64,000 nucleotides of DNA from Streptomyces aidingensis (GTDB lineage Bacteria; Actinomycetota; Actinomycetes; Streptomycetales; Streptomycetaceae). The notes beneath the pieces were generated by a model. That model was not told where the DNA came from and made no database searches. It saw only the letters and a list, made by a program, of their open reading frames with translations. Location: NCBI RefSeq assembly GCF_900112355.1, contig NZ_FOLM01000008.1, positions 186,001 to 250,000 of the forward strand, read 5' to 3'. The translations under genes were made by a program, and so were the position numbers. Of this stretch, positions 58,225 through 64,000 are shown piece by piece. Each line of letters opens with the position of its first letter. Position 1 is the stretch's first letter.

Positions 58225-60264
58225 CTACTCCGCCACCACCGGCAGCCGCGCCCCGTCCCGCAGGAACAGCGGGATGCGCTCCAGCGGCGCCGGCACCGTC
58301 ACCTCGCCGCCGCCCGGGTACTCCTCGCCCGTCCAGGCGTCCGTCCAGCGGGCGCCGGCCGGCAGATACACCGTGCGCTCCCGTGCCCCGGCCCGGAGCA
58401 CCGGGGCCACCAGCACATCCGGCCCGAACAGATAGGCGTCCGCCACCTCCCAGGCCCGCTGATCCCGCGGGAATTCCAGGAACAGCGGACGCATCGGCGG
58501 CAGCCCTTCCTCGTGCGCGGCCCGCATCTGCGCCAGCACATAGGGCTTGATCCGCTCCCGCAGCCGCAGATACGACTCCAGGACCGCCCCGGCCTCCTCG
58601 CCATAGGACCACACCTCGTTGGGGCCCCCGGTCATCTCCGGGCCCAGCGGCATGGCCGGGTCGCGGAAGCCGTGCAGCCGCATCAGCGGGGAGAAGGTGC
58701 CGAACTGGAACCAGCGCACCATCACCTCGCGGTAGGCCGGGTCGTCCGGGTCGCCGCCGTGGAAGCCGCCGATGTCCGTGTGCCACCACGGAATGCCGGA
58801 CAGGGCGGTGTTCAGCCCGGCCGCGATCTGCCGCCGCAGGGTGGCGAAGTCGGTGCCGATGTCGCCGGACCACAGGGCGGCGCCGTAGCGCTGGCTGCCC
58901 GCCCACGCCGAACGGTTGAGGGTGAGCACCTCCTCCTCGCCGGCCGCGGTCAGGCCCTCCCAGAACGCCCGCGCGTTCTCCCGCGGATAGAGGTTGCCCA
59001 CCTCCAGCCCGGGCCCGGCGTGATAGCGCAGATTGGCCGGGAAGCCCGGCTTCAGCTCCGGCTCGCAGGCGTCCAGCCAGAACGCCGAGATGCCGTAGGG
59101 CTCGAAGTAGTTCTCCCGCACCCGGGACCAGACGAAGTCGCGGGCCTCCGGATTGGTCGCGTCGTAGAACGCCACCTGCACCGTTTCGGCGACCTCCTTG
59201 TCCGGCCAGTCGGCGTGCGCCATCGGGCCGTACTCGGTGCCGATGAAGTAGCCCTTCTGGTCCATCACCGGATGGTTCTCGCTCAGCGGCGACACGGACG
59301 GCCACACCGAGACCATCAGCCGGATGCCCATTCCGGCCAGCTCCCGCACCATCGCCGCCGGGTCCGGCCACTCGGCCGGGTCGAACTTCCACTCGCCCAG
59401 ATGCGTCCAGTGGAAGAAGTCGCAGACGATGACGGAGAGCGGCAGCCCGCGCCGCCGGTACTCGCGGGCCACCTCCAGCAGCTCCTCCTGGGTGCGGTAG
59501 CGCAGCTTGCACTGCCAGAAACCGGCCGCCCACTCGGGCAGCAGCGGGGCGCGGCCGGTGACCGCGGTGTACCGGCGCTGGGCCTCGGCCGGATCGCCCG
59601 CGGTGATCCAGTAGTCGATCTGCCGGGCGCTGTCCGCCACCCAGCGGGTGCCGTTGACGCCCAGCTCCACCCGGCCGATCGCCGGGTTGTTCCACAGCAG
59701 GGTGTAGCCCCGGCTGGAGGTCAGCACCGGGATGGACACCTCGGCGTTGCGCTGCACCAGGTCCACCACCGCGCCCTTCTGGTCCAGCAGTCCGTGCTGG
59801 TGCTGGCCCAGCCCGTACAGCCGCTCGTCCGCATAGGCGGCGAAGCGCTGCTCCAGCCGGTGGTAGCCGTTGCCGGTGGCGGTGTAGAGCCGGGAGCCCG
59901 GCCACCAGAAGTGGGCGCGCTCCTCGGCCAGCAGTTCCTCGCCGCCGGGGGAGCGCAGAAAGCGGATCATGCCGTCGGCGTCCACCTCGGCGGTGACGGC
60001 GCCGTTGGTGAGGGTGCCCGAGCCGCTGTGGATCTTGACGGAGGAGCCGGGGGAGTCCGGGCGCGTGGCCGCGAGCGCGCCGGGCAGATCCGGCAGCACC
60101 GGGCCGCCGAGGCGGGCCCGGACCCGGATCGCGTCCGGTCCCCAGGGCTCGATGCGCAGCGTCTCCTGCCGCCCGCTCCACTCCAGAGCGCCGTCGCGCT
60201 CCCGCAGGGTGCCGACGGTGGGCGACGACTGGGCGAGTGACACCGCGGGTGCAGAGTCGTTCAA
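58225..60264 (-). CDS. GH31 alpha-xylosidase-like glycosidase
   Basis: 679 aa. GH31 barrel with nucleophile Asp398 in SAFWLDACEPE and acid/base Asp468 in LWSGDIGTDF. The block VIVCDFFHWTHLGEWKFDP and the WLDACEP context are those of alpha-xylosidases (YicI/XylS-like) rather than alpha-glucosidases (usually WxDMNEP). N-terminal beta-sandwich (about 20-235) and C-terminal beta domains are complete; no signal peptide. It would remove xylose side chains from xyloglucan oligosaccharides. The start is TTG 60264, preceded by AGGGAG. It lies 215 bp downstream of lacI on the same strand and may share its promoter. Confidence 0.9.
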   Translation of the reverse strand: MNDSAPAVSLAQSSPTVGTLRERDGALEWSGRQETLRIEPWGPDAIRVRARLGGPVLPDLPGALAATRPDSPGSSVKIHSGSGTLTNGAVTAEVDADGMIRFLRSPGGEELLAEERAHFWWPGSRLYTATGNGYHRLEQRFAAYADERLYGLGQHQHGLLDQKGAVVDLVQRNAEVSIPVLTSSRGYTLLWNNPAIGRVELGVNGTRWVADSARQIDYWITAGDPAEAQRRYTAVTGRAPLLPEWAAGFWQCKLRYRTQEELLEVAREYRRRGLPLSVIVCDFFHWTHLGEWKFDPAEWPDPAAMVRELAGMGIRLMVSVWPSVSPLSENHPVMDQKGYFIGTEYGPMAHADWPDKEVAETVQVAFYDATNPEARDFVWSRVRENYFEPYGISAFWLDACEPELKPGFPANLRYHAGPGLEVGNLYPRENARAFWEGLTAAGEEEVLTLNRSAWAGSQRYGAALWSGDIGTDFATLRRQIAAGLNTALSGIPWWHTDIGGFHGGDPDDPAYREVMVRWFQFGTFSPLMRLHGFRDPAMPLGPEMTGGPNEVWSYGEEAGAVLESYLRLRERIKPYVLAQMRAAHEEGLPPMRPLFLEFPRDQRAWEVADAYLFGPDVLVAPVLRAGARERTVYLPAGARWTDAWTGEEYPGGGEVTVPAPLERIPLFLRDGARLPVVAE

Positions 60265-60479
60265 CAGAACTCCCTAGGACGAAGACACGGAACCAGTGCG
60301 GATGACGGCGGATCTCCGGACCGCACGGCGGGGGACGGCGTCCGGCGCGGCGGACGGGGCCGGCCGGACCGGCGGCCCGGCCGGGCGCCCCGGCGCGGGG
60401 CCGGGGGCCGGGCCGCCGGAAATCGGTGGTGCGGGTACGGCGGACGGCCGGGCCGGCGGGTCCGGACCGCCGTGACGGC

Positions 60480-61568
60480 TCATGACCGGGGCGCCGGTCC
60501 GGTGCTGGAGCGGACGGTGAGCTGCGGCGGCAGCAGCTCCACCCGGTCCGGCGCCCCGGCCGCGGCCGGGCCCGCCGCACTGCCGTTGCCGTTCCCGTGG
60601 GCGCTGCCGTTGCCGCGTCCGCCGGCCGCCTCGGCCGCGTCCACCTTGGCCATCACCAGCTCAACGGCGCGGCGGCCCATCTCCTCCGCCGGTATGGCGA
60701 CCGAGGTGAGCGCCACCGAGTGCTGGGTGGCCACCTGGTCCGGGCAGACCGCCACCACCGACACGTCCTCGGGCACGGCTCTGCCCTGCTGCCGCAGCAG
60801 ACTCAGCAGCGGCCCGATGGCGGCCTCGTTCTGCACCACGAAACCGGTGGTGCCCGGCCGCTCGTCGAAGATCCGGGCCAGGGTGCCGGCCACCGACTCG
60901 TAACTGCCCTCACAGGGCCGGTGCAGCATCCGCAGCCCGTGCTGCCGGACGCCCTCCCGGATACCGGTCATGGTCCGTTCGGCGAAGCCGGTGTGGCGTT
61001 CATAGACGCCGGCCGCCTCCCCGATCACCGCGATCTCCCGGTGGCCCAGCCCCGCCAGATGTTCCGCGCACAGCCGTCCGGTGGCGGTGAAGTCCAGATC
61101 CACGCAGGTCAGGCCGGTGGTGTCGGCGGGCAGTCCGATCAGCACGGCGGGCCGGTCGGCCTCGTGCACCAGCGGCAGCCGGTCGTCCTGGAGCTCCACG
61201 TCCATCAGGATCATGGCGTCGGCCAGCCCGCTGCCCACCACCCGCCGTACCGCCGCCGGGCCCTCCTGCCCGGTGAGCAGCAGCACATCGCGGTCGCGCT
61301 CGCGGGCGGTGGTGGCCACGGCGATGGCGATCTCCATCATCACCGGCACATACATGTCGGTGCGCAGCGGCATCATCAGGGCGATGATGTTGGAGCGGCT
61401 GCTGGCCAGCGCGCGGGCGCCGGCGTTGGGGTGGTAGCCCAGCTCGCGGATGGAGCGCTCGACACGGTCACGGGTCTGCTTGGAGATGGTCCGCTTGCCG
61501 CTGAGCACATAGCTCACCGTGCTGGCGGAGACCCCGGCATGCCGGGCGACCTCGGCGAGGGTGACCAT
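60480..61568 (-). CDS. LacI-family transcriptional repressor
   Basis: 362 aa. N-terminal HTH (TLAEVARHAGVSASTVSYVL) and hinge (RELGYHPNAGARALAS), then a periplasmic-binding-protein-like sugar sensor domain (IIALMMPLRTDMYVPVMMEI ... VVAVCPDQVATQHSVALTSV). A Gly/Asn/His-rich insert lies near the C-terminus (about 318-345). It presumably binds the four GAAGCGCTTC palindromes in this locus, two of them in its own promoter region, and is released by a xyloglucan-derived sugar. ATG 61568 follows GGGAGAG. The 215-bp gap to GH31 shows nothing else. Confidence 0.94.
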   Translation of the reverse strand: MVTLAEVARHAGVSASTVSYVLSGKRTISKQTRDRVERSIRELGYHPNAGARALASSRSNIIALMMPLRTDMYVPVMMEIAIAVATTARERDRDVLLLTGQEGPAAVRRVVGSGLADAMILMDVELQDDRLPLVHEADRPAVLIGLPADTTGLTCVDLDFTATGRLCAEHLAGLGHREIAVIGEAAGVYERHTGFAERTMTGIREGVRQHGLRMLHRPCEGSYESVAGTLARIFDERPGTTGFVVQNEAAIGPLLSLLRQQGRAVPEDVSVVAVCPDQVATQHSVALTSVAIPAEEMGRRAVELVMAKVDAAEAAGGRGNGSAHGNGNGSAAGPAAAGAPDRVELLPPQLTVRSSTGPAPRS

Positions 61569-61629
61569 AGAGCTCTCCCAGTCTCAGAAGAAGCCGCGGA
61601 ACGGAGATGAGGACGGCGGAGACGGACTG

Positions 61630-61643
61630 GTGAAGCGCTTCGA
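61630..61643. promoter_or_regulatory. LacI-type operator 3
   Basis: GTGAAGCGCTTCGA, core GAAGCGCTTC, 62 bp upstream of the lacI start. Confidence 0.85.
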
Positions 61644-61728
61644 TAGCGCCTCGCCCGTCGTCAGGCGATGTTTAGTTGCCCTGCCGCACTGACACTAAAC
61701 CGGCCGTGAGCGGCTGTCCAGAGATCCG

Positions 61729-61742
61729 TCGAAGCGCTTCAA
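61729..61742. promoter_or_regulatory. LacI-type operator 4
   Basis: TCGAAGCGCTTCAA, core GAAGCGCTTC, 99 bp from operator 3. The pair could allow looping. The remainder of the 375-bp region between lacI and the divergent acyl-CoA dehydrogenase has no gene. Confidence 0.85.
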
Positions 61743-61943
61743 CGATCCTCCCCGCTCCCGGCGCGCGGCGCAACGCGCACCCCCGCCATGGCCGGGACGG
61801 CTGGTGCAGTCTGCCCGGATCGGGTACATACGCCATAGATACGCACCAGTAGCCATCAGCTCACACCGTCTGTCCCGGAGCACATGCGGCACATCCTGCC
61901 GAATGACTCCCTTCGCCGATGGCCTCGACGACGAGGAGGCGCG

Positions 61944-63935
61944 ATGACAGCCCTGCACGACGGCGCCCACGGCACCCACGGCACCCACCGGAACGCCGCC
62001 GCCCCCGTGACCGAACGGGAGGCCCGGCGGGTCGCGGAGGCGGCCCGCGAACAGGAGTGGCGCAGGCCCAGCTTCGCCAGGGAACTCTTCCTCGGCCGGC
62101 TCCGCCTGGACCTCATCCACCCCCACCCCGAACCGGACGGCGAGGCCGTGCGGGAGGGCGAGGAGTTCCTCGCCCGGCTGCGCGAGTTCTGCGCCACCCG
62201 GATCGACGGCGGGCTGATCGAGCGCGAGGCCCGCATCCCCGACGAAGTGGTCCGCGGCCTGCGCGAGCTCGGCGCCTTCGGCATGAAGATCTCCCCCCGC
62301 CACGGCGGCCTCGGTCTCACCCAGCTCTACTACAACAAGGCACTCGCCCTGGCCGGCTCGGCCAGCCCGGCCGTGGGCGCGCTGCTCTCCGCACACCAGT
62401 CGATCGGCGTGCCCGAGCCCCTCAAGCGCTTCGGCACCGAGGAGCAGCAGGCGCGCTATCTGCCGCGCTGCGCCCGGGGCGAGATCTCCGCCTTCCTGCT
62501 CACCGAGCCCGACGTCGGCTCCGACCCCGCCCGCCTGGCCACCACCGCCGTCCCCGATCCCGACGGCGAGAGTTATGTGCTCAACGGCACCAAGCTCTGG
62601 ACCACCAACGGCGTGATCGCCGATCTGCTGGTGGTCATGGCCCGGGTGCCGGCCTCCTCCGGCCGGGGCGGCGGCATCACCGCCTTCGTGGTGGAGGCCG
62701 GCTCACCCGGCATCACCGTCGAGCACCGCAACGCCTTCATGGGCCTGCGCGGCATCGAGAACGGCGTGACCCGCTTCGAGAACGTACGGGTACCGGCGGA
62801 CCAGCGGATCGGGGACGAGGGCGCCGGCCTCAAGATCGCCCTCACCACCCTCAACACCGGCCGCCTCTCGCTGCCCGCGATGTGCGCGGGAGCGGGCAAG
62901 TGGTGCCTGCGCATTGCCCGCCAGTGGTCGGAGGCCCGGGTCCAGTGGGGCCGGCCCATCGCCAAGCACGAAGCCGTGGGCGGCAAGATCTCCTTCATCG
63001 CGGCCACCACCTTCGCCCTGGAGGCGGTGCTCGACCTCTGCTCCCAGATGGCCGACGAGGACCGCCGCGACATCCGCATCGAGGCCGCCCTGGCCAAGCT
63101 CTACGGCAGCGAAATGGCCTGGCGGATCGCCGATGAGCTCGTCCAGATCCGCGGCGGACGCGGCTTCGAGACCGCCGATTCGCTCGCCGCGCGCGGCGAA
63201 CGCGGCGTACCCGCCGAACAGCTCCTGCGCGACCTGCGCATCAACCGCATCTTCGAGGGCTCCACGGAGATCATGCACCTGCTCATCGCCCGGGAGGCGG
63301 TGGACACCCACCTGAAGGTCGCGGGCGATCTGGTGGACCCCGACGCCACCCTGGCCGCGAAGCGGCAGGCCGCCCTGGCCGCCGCCCGCTTCTACGCCCG
63401 CTGGCTGCCCGGGCTGGCCGCCGGCCGGGGGCAGCTGCCGTTCTCCTACGCCGCCTTCCGCCGCCGCGGGCTGCCGGATCTGGCCGTCCATCTGCGCTAT
63501 GCGGAGCGCGCCGCCCGCAGGCTGGCCCGCTCCACCTTCTACGCCATGTCCCGCTGGCAGGGCGGTCTGGAGTCCCGGCAGGCCTTCCTCGGCCGGATCG
63601 TGGACATCGGCGCGGAACTCTTCGCCATGAGCGCCGCCTGTGTGCGCGCCGAGCGCATGCGCGCCCGCACCGGCCACGGCGAGGCGGCCTACGAACTCGC
63701 CGACGCCTTCTGCCGCCAGGCCCAGCTGCGGGTCGAGGCCCGCTTCCGCGATCTCTGGCACAACACCGACACCATGGACCGCCGGATCACCACGCACGTC
63801 ATCGCCGACGAGTACACCTGGCTGGAAGAAGGCATCCTCGACCCCTCCACCCCCGGCCCCTGGATCGCCGGCACCACCCGGCCCGCCGCCGGCCCCGACG
63901 GCGCCCGGAAGAACGTCCACCGCCCCATCCGCTGA
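61944..63935 (+). CDS. Acyl-CoA dehydrogenase family protein
   Basis: 663 aa from ATG 61944, which follows GAGGAGG. The FAD-binding acyl-CoA dehydrogenase core spans about 70-480: FGMKISPRHGGLGLTQLYYN, EISAFLLTEPDVGSDPARLA, WTTNGVIADLLVVMARV, and the C-terminal IRGGRGFETADSL and INRIFEGSTEIMHLLIAREA. An extra ~170-residue C-terminal region makes it longer than classical 380-aa enzymes and closer to VLCAD-type or FadE-type long forms. It would introduce the 2,3-double bond into an acyl-CoA in fatty-acid or branched-chain degradation. It is divergent from lacI; a link to sugar use is not evident. Confidence 0.92.
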   Translation: MTALHDGAHGTHGTHRNAAAPVTEREARRVAEAAREQEWRRPSFARELFLGRLRLDLIHPHPEPDGEAVREGEEFLARLREFCATRIDGGLIEREARIPDEVVRGLRELGAFGMKISPRHGGLGLTQLYYNKALALAGSASPAVGALLSAHQSIGVPEPLKRFGTEEQQARYLPRCARGEISAFLLTEPDVGSDPARLATTAVPDPDGESYVLNGTKLWTTNGVIADLLVVMARVPASSGRGGGITAFVVEAGSPGITVEHRNAFMGLRGIENGVTRFENVRVPADQRIGDEGAGLKIALTTLNTGRLSLPAMCAGAGKWCLRIARQWSEARVQWGRPIAKHEAVGGKISFIAATTFALEAVLDLCSQMADEDRRDIRIEAALAKLYGSEMAWRIADELVQIRGGRGFETADSLAARGERGVPAEQLLRDLRINRIFEGSTEIMHLLIAREAVDTHLKVAGDLVDPDATLAAKRQAALAAARFYARWLPGLAAGRGQLPFSYAAFRRRGLPDLAVHLRYAERAARRLARSTFYAMSRWQGGLESRQAFLGRIVDIGAELFAMSAACVRAERMRARTGHGEAAYELADAFCRQAQLRVEARFRDLWHNTDTMDRRITTHVIADEYTWLEEGILDPSTPGPWIAGTTRPAAGPDGARKNVHRPIR

Positions 63936-64000
63936 TCACCCCGCCGAGGGGCGGTGCCGTCGCGGTACCGCCACCGGCCGTCCGCTCCGGGGTGGCGCTC

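Overview
This is a very G+C-rich actinomycete chromosome segment, most likely from Streptomyces or a close relative. Third codon positions are almost all G or C, GTG and TTG starts are frequent, and many protein families are typical streptomycete ones (MsiK/MalK-type ATPase, PucR regulator, DUF397/XRE pair, GH12-CBM2, DUF4190-like membrane protein). No rRNA or tRNA gene and no CRISPR array was seen.

Host region 1 (1-16332). A partial PQQ-type beta-propeller gene is followed by rlmN and a TPP riboswitch driving a complete thiamine-type ABC importer (binding lipoprotein, fused permease, ATPase). Next come a secreted GH10-like glycosidase, a degenerate ABC ATPase with its membrane partner, a gamma-aminobutyraldehyde-type dehydrogenase, a tiny secreted Cys peptide, a glycerophosphodiesterase, an adenosine-deaminase-like enzyme, and two proteins of unknown role.

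Mobile element (16333-35426, 19,094 bp). This is a Tn7-like transposon whose ends can be placed to the base. The inverted termini begin TGT and end ACA (26 of 29 bases match), four internal 20-bp end repeats are present, and a perfect 5-bp target duplication (GGGGC) flanks it. It carries a tnsC/tniB - tnsB/tniA - tnsA - tniQ operon, a small XRE regulator facing a perfect 32-bp palindrome, and three separate TniQ-family target-selector genes. Its cargo is a seven-gene operon (FAD mutase-like enzyme, HPr-kinase-like P-loop protein, a frameshifted nucleotide-kinase-like gene, two glycosyltransferases, Nudix, APH-type kinase), an HATPase/XRE/DUF397 regulatory group and a RelE/ParE-type toxin-antitoxin pair. 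The element sits inside the last codons of gabT. Its right terminus supplies a new C-terminal tail and stop codon, while the original gabT end is stranded 19 kb away at the left border, so the empty site can be reconstructed.

Host region 2 (35427-47577). gabT, a MalK/MsiK-like ATPase with a long insertion, a membrane-anchored TraG/FtsK-like ATP-binding protein, a PucR regulator, an M14 zinc carboxypeptidase, a second aldehyde dehydrogenase preceded by seven exact 12-bp tandem repeats, and a serine beta-lactamase-family hydrolase. With the dehydrogenase at 10237, the gabT/PucR/dehydrogenase set suggests polyamine/GABA catabolism. The transposon has split this neighbourhood.

Host region 3 (47578-61568). 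A coherent plant-glycan locus: GH3 beta-glycosidase; Tat/lipobox sugar-binding protein; two permeases; GH42 beta-galactosidase; secreted GH12 with CBM2; GH31 alpha-xylosidase-like enzyme; LacI repressor. Four copies of a GAAGCGCTTC-centred palindrome lie in the two control regions. The enzyme set matches what is needed to dismantle xyloglucan. An acyl-CoA dehydrogenase (61944-63935) closes the window. Long perfect hairpins separate most of the convergent gene pairs.
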